A stretch of 64,000 nt of DNA, from assembly GCA_022414725.1 (NCBI GenBank), contig CM039462.1:53704534-53768533 (forward strand), written 5' to 3'. Positions 46,345 through 55,976 of the stretch are shown one piece after another. Numbering within the stretch: position 1 is the stretch's first letter; each line of letters begins with the position of its first letter. The translations under genes and the position numbers were made by a program. Under the pieces are notes generated by a model. It made no database searches. It saw only the letters and a program-made list of their open reading frames with translations, and had not been told where the DNA came from. Source of the DNA: Microglena sp. YARC. Its lineage: Eukaryota > Chlorophyta > Chlorophyceae > Chlamydomonadales > Chlamydomonadaceae.

Positions 46345-46455
46345 ATGCTACAGTCCAGGGGTAGGCCAAATAGGCTAAAGAGACTTGCCCAACCGTGATA
46401 GGAAGGGCTTAAAAAGAAAAAACACTGATGAACTGAACCTCAAATAATCGTTTTA
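46345..46455 (+). mobile_element. Dispersed repeat, copy 2
   Basis: CTACAGTCCAGGGGTAGGCC, AAATAGGCTAAAGAGACTTG, CCCAACC and CTGATGAACTGAACC match 19305-19417 in inverse orientation. The following TTTTACCGACGGGTGCGCTG resembles 18338. Confidence 0.6.
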
Positions 46456-46559
46456 CCGACGGGTGCGCTGAGTTTGTGCTACAGTGATCATTTAATTATA
46501 CAATATAATTAAATAATCATCTCATCTGGGATGATAATTTAATTGTGCAATTCCTATCG

Positions 46560-46850
46560 CATTTTAAAAGTTTTATTAAGTATTTCCATCCATCAAAGGA
46601 ATCAGGATTCATGGCCAGCTTCATGCTTCATCCACAAATTCAGGTTCAATTCCCATTTTCTCCCTTCTGATTCAACATTTGCATTTTGAACTCGAAGACG
46701 TAGTCTTGCTGTGCATTTCATATCATCCCTTTTACATAAAATAGTCCCCAGTACCGGTATTTGCATGCATCAAAGGAATCAGGATTCATGGCCAGCTTCA
46801 TGCTGGAGTTCTTATCCACCAATTCAGGCTCAATTTCCAGTGTCAGCAAG
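46560..46850 (-). pseudogene. Duplicated coding-like segment, unrecognised
   Basis: On the minus strand 46730-46850 is open: LLTLEIEPELVDKNSSMKLA then MNPDSFDACKYRY. A second, damaged copy (46575-46665) repeats the MKLAMNPDSFDG part with an internal deletion and a TGA. A GC-balanced open segment inside a GT microsatellite intron, on the opposite strand to the host gene, suggests a captured exon or transposon piece. I do not recognise the protein. Confidence 0.35.
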
Positions 46851-47476
46851 TGTGTGTGTACGTGTGTGTGCAAGCGTGTTTTTTGTGTGTATGTGCATGT
46901 GTTTGTGTGTAAGTGTGTTAGTACGTGTATGTGTGTTTGTGTGTACTTAGTATGTGTGTACTTGTATGTGTGGGTGTGTAGACGTGCATGTGTGCCTGTA
47001 TGTGTGTTTGTGTGTACTTTTATGTGTGTATGTATGTGTTTCTGTGTGTATACTCGTATGTGTGTGTTTATGTATGTGTTTGTGTGTGTGTGTGTGCTTG
47101 TATGTGTGAGTGAGTTAGATGATAGTGGTGGGGATGGTGGTAGTGGTGTTATATCCCTTAACACATGTCGATAAGTCCCTCAACTCCCCCCCACCCCCTT
47201 TGCCTCCACCACCACCACACACACACACACAGGCACACACCTACCACACACAACACCACACCCTGACCACCACTATCACCTAACTTCACAGTGACAGCAC
47301 ACTAAACCCCCACTACACACAACTAAACTCATCCACACTACACACACACGCACACACGCACAGCCCCCCCAACACCCCAACACCCCCCCCAACACACACA
47401 CACACATACCTGCTACACAGAACACTACACCCTTAACACCCACAACACCAACACTCCACCCCGCTACTCATGCCAG

Positions 47477-47573
47477 GTGTGCAAGCTATACCCCAAGACA
47501 AAGATCATCACCAGCGAGATTGACAACGGTATTGACGACAAGTCCATAGTCGTTCCTGGAGTGGGAGAGTTCG
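47477..47573 (+). CDS. UKL: UPRT exon VCKLYPKTKIITSEID...VVPGVGEF
   Basis: A 97-nt exon (32 codons plus one base) between TGCCAG and GTGAGT: VCKLYPKTKIITSEIDNGID then DKSIVVPGVGEF. It corresponds to the family's VCKRFPKLKIVTSEID......RVIPGLGEFG, the last beta strands and the uracil-binding turn. It is clean. The trailing G joins CT of the last exon to make Ala where the family has Gly. Its donor edge is repeated about 13 times downstream. Confidence 0.92.
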
Positions 47574-49190
47574 GTGAGTTAGGCTGGTGTCTTGTGCATG
47601 GAAGATCTGATCTGATCTGATCTGATCTAGTTCATTATAAGCTGTGCTTGGTGACACGTTTGTAGTGGTGCCTGGAGTGGGAGAGTTATCGGTGAGTTAG
47701 GCTGGTGTCTTGCATGGGAGATATGATCTGATCTGATCTGATCTGATCTGGTACATTATAAGCTGTTCTTGGTGACATGTTTGTAGTGGTGCCTGGAGTG
47801 GGAGAGTAATCGGTGAGTTAGGCTGGTGTCTTGTGCATGGGAGATATAATCTGATCTGATCTGATCTGGTTCATTATAAGCTGTGCTTGGTGACAAGTTC
47901 ATAGTGGTGCCTGGAGTGGGAGAGTTATCGGTCAGTTAGGCTGGTGTCTTGTGCATGGGAGATATGATCTGATCTGGCCTGGTTCATTATAACCTGTGCT
48001 TGGTGACAAGTCCGTAGTCGTTCCTGGAGTGGGAGAGTTCGGTGAGTTAGCCTGGTGTCTTGTGCATGGGAGATATGATCTGATCTGATCTGATCTGATC
48101 TGGTTCATTATAAGCTGTTCTTGGTGACATGTTTGTAGTGGTGCCTGGAGTGGGAGAGTTATCGGTGAGTTAGGCTGGTTTCTTGTGCATGGGAGATCTG
48201 ATCTGATCTGATCTGATCTGGTACATTATAAGCTGTGCTTGGTGACACGTTTGTAGTGGTGCCTGGAGTGGGAGAGTTATCGGTCAGTTAGGCTGGTGTC
48301 TTGTGCATGGGAGATATGATCTGATCTGATCTGGCCTGGTTCATTATAAGCTGTGCTTGGTGACACGTTTGTAGTGGTGCCTGGAGTGGGAGAGTTCGGT
48401 GAGTTAGGCTGGTGTCTTGTGCATGGGAGATCTGATCTGATCTGATCTGATCTGATCTAGTTCATTATAAGCTGTGCTTGGTGACACGTTTGTAGTGGTG
48501 CCTGGAGTGGGAGAGTTATCGGTCAGTTAGGCTGGTGTCTTGTGCATGGGAGATATGATCTGATCTGATCTGATCTGGTTCATTATAAGCTGTGCTTGGT
48601 GACAAGTCCGTAGTCGTTCCTGGAGTGGGAGAGTTCGGTGAGTTAGGCTGGTGTCTTGTGCATGGGAGATATGATCTGATCTGATCTGATCTGGTTCATT
48701 ATAAGCTGTGCTTGGTGACAAGTTTGTAGTGGTGCCTGGAGTGGGAGAGTTATCGGTGAGTTAGGCTGGTGTCTTGTGCATGGGAGATATGATATGATCT
48801 GATCTGATCTGGTACATTATAAGCTGCGCTTGGTGACATGTTTGTAGTGGTGCCTGGAGTGGGAGAGTTATCGGTGAGTCAGGCTGGTGTCTTGTGCTAA
48901 AGAGCTCTGCTCTGATTTGATTTGTGCTCAGCTCTGCTCTGTTTGGCAATCGTGTTGACGACAAGTTCGTAGTGGTGCACGGAGTGGGGGAGTCCAGTGA
49001 GTCAGGCTGGTATCTTGTGCCAAAGAGCTCTGCTCCGATTTGTGCTCAGCTCTGATGTGTGCTCAGCTCTGCTCTGTTTGGCATTCATGTTGCCGACAAG
49101 TTTGCAGTGGTGTGTGGAGTGGGGGAGTTCGGTGATGGCCCCCTGCTGGTGTCTTGTACATGTGAGATCTGATCTGATCTGATCTGCCAT
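47574..49190 (+). repeat. Array of exon donor edge, about 117-bp unit, about 13 copies
   Basis: Each unit has the exon end (GTGGTGCCTGGAGTGGGAGA, GTTCG or GTTATCG), the donor GTGAGTTAGGCTGG, a (GATCT)n run of 2-6 repeats and TTCATTATAAGCTG. The first copies stay close to the exon (KSIVVPGVGEF; copies at 47995 and 48605). Most read FVVVPGVGEL. The last three (48880-49190) diverge and carry GCTCTGCTCTGATTTG. Confidence 0.9.
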
Positions 49191-49735
49191 TTTTGCTTGG
49201 CTTGGCTTGGCTTGGCTTGGCTTGACACGAGCTCGCACCATGTTTCAAATAAAATAAATGAAATCTGAATTAATTTGATCTGAGTCAGCATGTGCTCATT
49301 GTTTGTAAACATGAAATGTAATGTTCAAATTTGAATTGAACCATGCCAATGTGTGATCATTGTTTTTAAACATGAAGTTTTATATTCTAATTTGACTTGA
49401 ACCATGCCAATGTGTGCCCAGTGTTTTAAAACATGAAATATAAAAGTTGTCTGAATTAAACCGAGTCAACATGTGATCATTGTTTTCAATCATGAAATAT
49501 GTGATAATCAAAGTTGAATTGATCCATGCCATCGTGTGCTCGTTGTTTTAAAACATGAAATGTAATAATCAAATTTGAATTGAACCATGCCAACGTGTGC
49601 GCATTGTTTTAAAACATGAAAGATAATAATCAAATTTGAATTGAACGATGATAACGTGTGCGCATTGTTTCATAACATGAAATATAATAATCAAATTTGA
49701 ATTTATCCATGCCAACGTGTGATTATTGCTCGCAG
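49191..49735 (+). repeat. CTTGG microsatellite and 62-bp intron repeat, 7 copies
   Basis: (CTTGG)5 at 49195-49223. Then about seven copies of a 62-bp AT-rich unit (CATTGTTTTAAAACATGAAA, TTTGAATTGAACCATGCCAA). The last copy runs into the acceptor GCTCGCAG of the final exon. Confidence 0.85.
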
Positions 49736-49758
49736 CTGATCGATACTTCTGCGAGTAA
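49736..49758 (+). CDS. UKL: Terminal UPRT exon (DRYFCE, stop)
   Basis: After GCTCGCAG: CT, then GATCGATACTTCTGCGAGTAA, giving (A)DRYFCE and stop. The family ends GEFGDRYFGT(D/E), so DRYF and the exon position identify the true C-terminus. Two differences stand out: Ala replaces Gly at the splice-junction codon, and CE replaces GT at the end. This fixes the 3' end of the coding sequence of the roughly 25-kb gene. Confidence 0.88.
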
Positions 49759-50270
49759 GCCCAGATGCCCAGCTAGGGCTTGCGTGAGGGCACAATGCAT
49801 GCGGGCCAGGTTGGGTTGGGTTGGGTAAACCCAACCCAACTCAACCCAGTGTACTGCCTGAGCATGTCCTTGAGGACACCCCAGTCCTGACGCAGTACAG
49901 GGATCAAATTCAGAGTACCTCGAAAGACTGTGATACACCTGTACTTGCAACTGGCGCTTGGGAAGCACTACAGGAGCACTACAGGACCATGCTTACAAGG
50001 ACAGCAACTTCTCAATTAACCCTAGACCCTGCAGCCTGGATGAATAGATCTGTGGGACAAAATTGGCGCTGCAATTTTTCCCTAACCAGTTTTCTGGCCG
50101 GATTCTGGCCCAATTTGGGCAAAATCTTCCCAGTTGTCTGGCTAGATTTGGGCTGAATCTTCCCAGTTTGCTGGCCCGATTTGGGCTAAATCTTCCCAGT
50201 TATCTGGCATGACTTGGGCTGAATCCGAAGCACCGACAGGGGCAACTTATCCTGATTGGCCTGCACCAGG
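49759..50270. other. Downstream sequence, no recognised gene
   Basis: Contains a short palindromic GGTTGGGTTGGG/CCCAACCCAAC stretch (49808-49845) and a plus-strand open stretch 49821-50156 that I do not recognise. TGGCCCGATTTGGGC-like words repeat at 50090-50225. It may include the 3' untranslated region of the kinase-UPRT gene. Confidence 0.35.
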
Positions 50271-51035
50271 ACATGGTGCTTGCCTTCTAGTCGCTGCTGA
50301 TCCTGGGGTAGCCGAATAGCTACCTGATCTCAGGTAGCCAAATAGCTACCTGATACTGGGTAGCTGAATAGTTACCTGATCTTGTGTGTAGCTGAATAGC
50401 TGACTGGTCCTGGGTAGCCGAATAGCTGACTGATTCTGGGTGGGCAAATAGATACCTGATCCTAGGTAGCTGAATAGCTACCCGATCCTGGGGTAGTCAT
50501 ATAGCTACCTGATACTTGGTAGCCGAATAGCTACCTGATCCTGGGTAGCCCAATAGCTATCTGATCCTGGGTAGCCAAATAGGTACCTGATCTTAGGTAG
50601 CTGAATAGCTACCTGATCCTGGGGTAGCCATATAGCTACCTGATCCTTGGTAGACGAATAGCTACCTGATCCTGGGTGGCCGAATAGCTACCTGATCCTG
50701 GGTAGATGAATAGCTTCCTGATCCTAGGTAGCTGAATAGCTATCTGATACTGGGATAGCTGAATAGCTACCTGTTACTGGGGTAGCCGAATAGCTACCTG
50801 ATCCTGGGTAGCCGAATTGCTACCTGATCCTGGGTTGCCAAATAGCTATCTGATTCTAGGTAGCCAAATAGGTACCTGATCCTAGGTAGCTGAATAGCTA
50901 CCTGATCCTGGGTAGCCAGATAGCTACCTGATCCTGGGTAGATGAATAGCTTCCTGATCCTGGGGTAGCAGAATAGCTACCTGATCCTGGGGTAGCTGAA
51001 TGGCTACCTGATCCTGGGGTAGCTGAATAGGGTAA
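50271..51035. repeat. 26-27-bp minisatellite, about 28 copies
   Basis: Unit TGATCCTGGGTAGCCGAATAGCTACC with variants (GGGGTAG, AGGTAGC, CAAATAGG). Confidence 0.95.
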
Positions 51036-51881
51036 AAGAAACCCACCTACCCCGCGTAATCGATGTTTGCAACTTAGTTAGCTAGCTAGCTAGATGGTTA
51101 GGTACTTGGTTGATTTGTTACATCTCTCACCCCTCATTCCTTACTGTGTTGACTGTGGTGCCGTAGAACAATATTTATAACCAAGAAGATGACAAACCCA
51201 AACATATTGGGACATTTCTTTAGACTTTTCTTAGAAGCTTCTAGATACATCCATGCATGCTACATAGAATTTGGGTAGGGGGTGCATTGTGTACTAGAGG
51301 GGACTTGTGGCATGCCCCAAACACCCGTGTTACTTGACTAGCACAATGGGGGGAAAATTGTGGCATGCCCCAAACACCCGTGTTACTTGACTAGCACAAT
51401 GGGGGAAATCGCCAACTGGTTTACATTCCTTACTGAGTCAAGTGTGGTTCCCTAGAACAATATTTATAACCAAGAAGGTGATTGGCCCAAACAGATTGGG
51501 ATATTTCTTTTGACTTTTCTTACCAGCTTCTAGGCAGCTACCTGTTCCAGCCACTGGGCCAAACCGACTTCTTCCCAGAAGTTCTGCACAGCTAATTGTC
51601 TCAGCTCCAAGGTGCACAGGAAGTGCATCAGGTCTGGCTGAAGAGTGCATCAGGTTTGGCCAAAAAGTGTTTGGCCAAAAGTGCATCAGGTTTGGCCAAA
51701 CCGACTTCTTCCCAGAAGTTCTGCACAGCTAATTGTCCCAGCTCCAAGGTGCACAGAAGTGCGTCAGGTTTGGCTGAATAGCCAGTAAGCCAGACAGAGG
51801 AGCTGCCTGGATTGTTTGGGGCTTCTTAGGGTGAAAACGGAAGGTAAAAAAAGCTGGCAAAACCATGGCAAAATCGGACTT

Positions 51882-51928
<47 letters not shown>

Positions 51929-52190
51929 GAGGTTTCAAATATTTTTGAAACCTCACTTTCACCCCCAAAAGTGCACCGGAAGGGAAAGATCAGAAGTCCG
52001 GTATTGCCAGGACCCTGACTGGATAGCCACAGAAAGCAGGGACTCGGGTAGCATCCTGAGCGGATTAGACAGTTTAAGGCTTCAGCATATTGGGCCAACC
52101 CCTGGACTGTAACAGACAGACAGTTTAAAGACTTGTCCGGCTCCGAGTGAGTTGTGACTTCGTAGTTTCCATCAAATTACATTACATTAC
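51036..52190. repeat. Local duplications and poly-G
   Basis: A 90-bp block at 51165-51255 recurs at 51445-51540 (AGAACAATATTTATAACCAA). A 58-bp tandem pair lies at 51305-51415 (TGGCATGCCCCAAACACCCG). A 75-bp pair is at 51570-51640 and 51705-51775 (CCAGAAGTTCTGCACAGCTA). A poly-G run is at 51888-51927. GTTACAGTCCAGGGGTTGGC on the minus strand at 52080-52115 is the end of the dispersed repeat seen at 19305. No gene. Confidence 0.7.
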
Positions 52191-52401
52191 ATGTTAAAGT
52201 CTACTTGACACCGCGAGGGTGTATGAGACTCTGTGCTTTAAACAAAAAGAAAAAGCACCCACAAAGCAAAAAAACCCATTACATCAGGGGTGTGTGGAGG
52301 ACAAACAAACCAAACTCCCAACCACCGTTTTGGTGGCGTAGGTATTAACCCTCCTAGAGCAGGACCCAGATCTCAACCACTTACAGTGGCGGAGGTAAGA
52401 A
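52191..52401. mobile_element. 211-bp dispersed element, copy 1
   Basis: Starts ATGTTAAAGTCTACTTGACA after an (ATTAC)3 run and ends GTGGCGGAGGTAAGAA. It matches 60038-60248 over its full length at roughly 95%. The flanks here, AGTGAGTTGTGACTTCGTAG (52145) and AGTGAGTTGTGACTCCGTAG (52460), repeat each other. Likely a short non-autonomous element. Confidence 0.75.
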
Positions 52402-52831
52402 GCTAACAAATGAGAAGTCACAAGAAGAAGAAAAAAAGGGATAATAAATTACGTGAGTAGTGAGTTGTGACTCCGTAGTTTCCATCAAATGACGAAATCA
52501 ACCGTTGTGTTTATTTCTTCTCTCTTTATGCCCCCTTTGTCGTGTAACATACACCCCTTTCCCCCGAGAGGATTGGGTTGATTGATCGGATTGAATTGTT
52601 ATTTGTGTTTTTCAGCCAAGTTTGATTACCGGTAGTGCAAGGCCCCATTAGTGCAAGGCCCACCCCACCCCACCCACCCCACCCACCACTGCCATTAAAG
52701 AAACTTAAGCAGCGGTTGAGTTCTGTTCATGAAATATACCTGGTGACGTCATGAAGTTGACACGTACCTTCTCTGTAAAAATCTCATGGCACGTAATTTT
52801 CGATTGACCATCCTGAGGAGCAGGGGCTAAT
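52402..52831. other. Intergenic; possible 3' exon of the fragment at 53183
   Basis: On the minus strand 52775-52831 continues the sequence interrupted by the hAT element and ends GAGAAG before GTACGTG, a good donor. C/A-rich CCCACCCCACCC lies at 52660-52690. Confidence 0.3.
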
Positions 52832-53182
52832 CAGGGTACTTCAAACGGACCCCAGGGGTTGCGTCCTGGGACGCAACCTAGTTCGGTCTGTTGCGTCCAG
52901 GGACGCATCCAATTTGGTAGGTTGCGTCCTGGGACGCATTCAGGTCGTGAAGGTGCGTCTTACTATCAAAAGAAGCCTTAGCCCACGGCAATGGAGTGGT
53001 GGTGGGCCAATCAATTGATGGGTGAGACGCAACCAACATCTTGAACCTGCGTCTGCGACGCAGCCAACATCATGGATCTGCGTCCGGGACGCAACGGACC
53101 CTCCCATGTTGCGTCTGCGACGCAACGGACCCTCCCCATGTTGCGTCCTGGGACGCAAGGACGCGCGTCCTGCACAACCCTG
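52832..53182. mobile_element. 351-bp hAT-like MITE, TSD GGGCTAAT/GGGCTGAT
   Basis: Starts CAGGGTACTTCAAACGGACC and ends GCACAACCCTG. The flanking 8-mers (52824-52831 and 53183-53190) match at 7 of 8. The interior has several GTTGCGTCC(T)GGGACGCAAC palindromes and GACGCAACGGACCCTCCC repeats. A related fragment lies at 54340-54455. Confidence 0.8.
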
Positions 53183-53430
53183 GGGCTGATGTGTGTGCAA
53201 GAGCAGCGACTTTTTCTGAAGTTGTCAATTTGCCGAATCAAGGAATTTACCTTCTCGATCTCGTCAACTCTGGCCAGGACATCCTCCCGCTCGGCTGCCT
53301 CCTTCTCGTATTCTTGTAGCGGGAAGCAGCGGCAAAAAACGGAGTAAACGCTGAAATCAGCCTCTGAATCGCGAGGAAGTGCTGCACAGCGACTTTGCCA
53401 CGTTGATCCATTTTGAGCTGACCTGGCCAT
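53183..53430 (-). pseudogene. Coding-like fragment broken by the hAT MITE
   Basis: Minus strand from ATG at 53430 (MARSAQNGSTWQ...) or ATG at 53413 (MDQRGKVAVQHFLAIQRLIS, AFTPFFAAASRY). It is followed one frame over by LQEYEKEAAEREDVLARVDE and IEK, a charged coiled-coil-like stretch, then GTAAAT. Past the MITE another open piece reads KVAALAHTSAP then APQDGQSKITCHEIFTEK. The helical character suggests a real exon, but I do not recognise the family and the frames do not join without a splice or shift. The MITE cuts the open frame. Confidence 0.35.
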
Positions 53431-54345
53431 GCAAAAGACTGCTTAATGGTGGAATGTTTCCAACCCTCTTCCCAAATGCTAAGGCCCGGTTAGAGCTCGA
53501 GCCTTGGTACCCCCAAAACCCCAGACCTTAACCGGACCCTGGACTGGTTGAAAATAAGCTGCAAGTCTCTACAACGACAGTTTAACGACTTGTCCTTTGA
53601 ATCAAAACCTGAACCACTAAACCCTAAAATTATTACCGATAACAGCCGATAATATGTTTATAAAATTATATGACTTAAATGAATAGTACACTTACTTTTA
53701 AAACCATCTGAGCGTCGCATCTGGCGTCGTGCCCAGTTGCTAAATTAGCGACGCGTTGTACACAAATAAAAAACTGCCAGGCACAGTGCGGCACTGACTG
53801 GGAGATTCAGTTCTCCAGAGCAGGGTTTTTCTTTCAAATCTGCAAGTGGTTTGTTCTAGCCTTGTGGTTTCAGGCCTCCTCGCAGGGACAGCGTTTTTGT
53901 GTTTTTACAGCTTTTATAGCCTTTACAGCTTTTCTGGGTAGCTTTAAGGATTATGTTGCACTTTACACAGCGATTATTTCGCCAAAACGGGGTCAAACTA
54001 GCTATATATAGCGGGAAAAAGCCCTGCTCCGGAGGTGACAAGGCAAGTACGTCCAAGGATATGCTTCCAACCATTATTTTGCTAAGCTGCGAATAGCATA
54101 AGCAGGCATAAGCAGGAAACTAGGAAGGGTTGGCAAAATTCAACTCAGGGGGTCCTCCTGCTTCAGGAGGACCCCCTGCTCTGCTGCCTGAGACGCAACC
54201 AATTGTATAGCCTACCTGTATAACGGAAACCCTAACGCCCCCCCACGGAACCCTAACGCCTCCCGAACACGGGTGTACCGCAGTAGCGTCGCAGTATGTT
54301 TTCGGGTTTTACGCCGAGGGGGGGGCCGTGTTGCGTGGGGCTAAA
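53431..54345. other. No recognised gene; small repeats
   Basis: 53700-53765 (TTGCTAAATTAGCGACGCG, TTGTACACAAA) resembles 56755-56812, a dispersed repeat. A perfect 15-bp hairpin CAGGGGGTCCTCCTG / CAGGAGGACCCCCTG with a CTT loop lies at 54146-54178. The rest is unassigned. Confidence 0.45.
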
Positions 54346-54455
54346 TAAGCTCTGCGACGCAACGGACCCTCCCCTCGTTGCGTCTCGGGACGCAACGGAC
54401 CCTTCGGCGTTGCGTCTGCGGCGCAGGACACAGCGTCCTGAACAATCCTGGGCAA
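54346..54455. mobile_element. Fragment related to the 52832 MITE
   Basis: GCGACGCAACGGACCCTCCC, CGTTGCGTCTCGGGACGCAA and GCGTCCTGAACAATCCTGG match the right part of 52832-53182. Confidence 0.6.
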
Positions 54456-54659
54456 GACCTCAGGCAAGACCTTAGCTGAGCTGTACAGCTCGATGGGATC
54501 ACACCATGACATGCGTGTTTGAAATTTGAAAATGGCTTCAAATCGTCTTATAGCGAAATGCATGATTCGGACCTGACGGTACCTCTGATCCGGATAGACT
54601 GACACGATCACCACCTGCTTGCTTTTGCTCTACTAAATTCGCTCAGATCCTCTGTCAAT

Positions 54660-54884
54660 ATGAACCTGTTCGGCAAGCCTCTTTCCCCATACCGTATGAA
54701 TGAGGGAATGGACGGGCTATTAAAGCGCGGAATCATCATTTGTGCGCACCTGCGTGAGACGCATGCCAAACTCAGCAGCGACGAGGAGCGTGTGTTTGAG
54801 TATGCTCGCTTCTTACTGCTCAAGACTTAAATGGAAGACGTTGGCGTGCGCCCCATCTTGGCTCCCTCGGAAGTCGTGGATCAG
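54660..54884 (+). CDS. First visible exon of WHxH/ubiquitin-like protein (in-frame TAA)
   Basis: The plus strand reads MNLFGKPLSPYRMNEGMDGL, LKRGIIICAHLRETHAKLSS, DEERVFEYARFLLLKT, then TAA at 54828. It continues in the same frame MEDVGVRPILAPSEVVDQ to a GTGGGA donor. In proteins with this architecture the region before VDQ(V/I)WH is (E)..R..EF..FL.LK........L.PS..VD, so the segment upstream of TAA looks like part of the same protein. Either the gene starts at 54831 and the upstream part is fossil, or TAA is a mutation, error or recoded codon. The exon ends in phase 0 and joins VWHAHI at 55815. Confidence 0.6.
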
Positions 54885-55249
54885 GTGGGAGGGAGAGGAG
54901 GAGGGGAATGTGGAGGAGCAGATGGGATGGGGAAGAGGTGGGAGGGAGAGTATGAAGGGCTGGAAGGGGAGGGCGAGGAGGAGGAGGAGGGAAGGGGGGG
55001 AAAAGGAGGGCGAGGGAGGAGGAGGGGTGTGAGGGAGAGAGAGGAGGAGTAGGAGGTGGGAGGGGGAGGAGGAGGGGGGAGAAAAAGGAGGAGGGGTGTG
55101 TGGGAGGGAGAATAGACAAGAGAGACGCCGGTCGGCGTGGCTTTAGGAACGGAACTTGGTACAGCAGTACCAGGACCGCACCAGCAGACAGAGGAGGTGA
55201 AGGTGGGAATGGGAGGAGGGATGTACCTCATGAACAAAAGCTGTGTGCA
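54885..55249. repeat. GGA-rich purine tract in the intron
   Basis: GGAGGAGG/GGGAGAGG purine tracts (54885-55100), then a short unique stretch. Confidence 0.85.
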
Positions 55250-55800
55250 AAATGATCACATCCATTGTACATCATCATCACATCCATTCTACATCATCAT
55301 CACATCCATTGTACATCATAATCACATCCATTCTACATCATCATCACATCCATTGTACATCATCATCACAACCTTTGTTCATCATCATCACATCCATTGT
55401 ACATCATCATCACATCCTTTGTACATCATCATCACATCCATTGTACATCATCATCACATCCATTGTACATCATCATCACAACCTGTGTACATAATAATCA
55501 CATCCATTGGAAATCATGATCACATCCTTTGTACATCATCATCACATCCATTGTACATCATCATCACATCCATTGTACATCATCATCACAACCTGTGTAC
55601 ATAATAATCACATCCATTGGAAACCATGATCACATCCTTTGTACATCATCATCACATCCAATGAACATCATCATCACAACCTTTTTTCATCATCATCGCA
55701 TCCATTGTACATCATCGCCAAAACCTCTGTACATCATCGTCTCAACCTTTGTACATCATCATCACAGCCACTGTACATTATCACCACAACCTTTGCCACT
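55250..55800. repeat. 22-bp minisatellite, about 25 copies
   Basis: Unit ACATCCATTGTACATCATCATC. The period is not a multiple of three, so open frames reading His/Ile/Ser are spurious. It lies inside the intron of the WHxH gene. Confidence 0.95.
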
Positions 55801-55814
55801 CACTACTGATGCAG

Positions 55815-55976
55815 GTCTGGCACGCCCACATCATGCGCCCCCACCTGTACATGCGCTTATGTGAGGAGCTAGGCATGGGGGTCATTGCCTACGACCCAGA
55901 CACCGCCCTGGACATCGACAACCACATCACGTGCCTATACAGGACTACCAAAATATACGCAGCGGTGTTTGGGGAG
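55815..55976 (+). CDS. WHxH exon (VWHAHIMRPHLYMRLCEELG)
   Basis: A 162-nt phase-0 exon after CTGATGCAG: VWHAHIMRPHLYMRLCEELG, MGVIAYDPDTALDIDNHITC, LYRTTKIYAAVFGE, then GTGCCT as donor. VDQ-(V)WHAHI..P..Y...C..LG resembles the WHxH segment of glycine-rich-domain (GRDP, DUF1399-like) proteins and related small eukaryotic proteins. The two histidines look like a conserved ligand pair of unknown role. Reading past the donor gives VPGHFGTSLLCIRLC and a stop, so splicing is needed to reach the C-terminal domain. Confidence 0.65.

Larger units (their letters stand above)
45911..47476. repeat. GT/CA microsatellite intron with embedded repeats
   Basis: TGTGTGTATTTG-type repeats to 46330; a dispersed repeat (46345-46455); a duplicated coding-like segment (46560-46850, separate entry); more GT repeats to 47110; then C/CA-rich DNA to the acceptor TGCCAG at 47476. 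Confidence 0.8.

Noticed and set aside
55243..55864. His/Ile/Ser-rich protein of about 150 residues
   Set aside because: A 22-bp minisatellite inside an intron; the frame changes with every unit.
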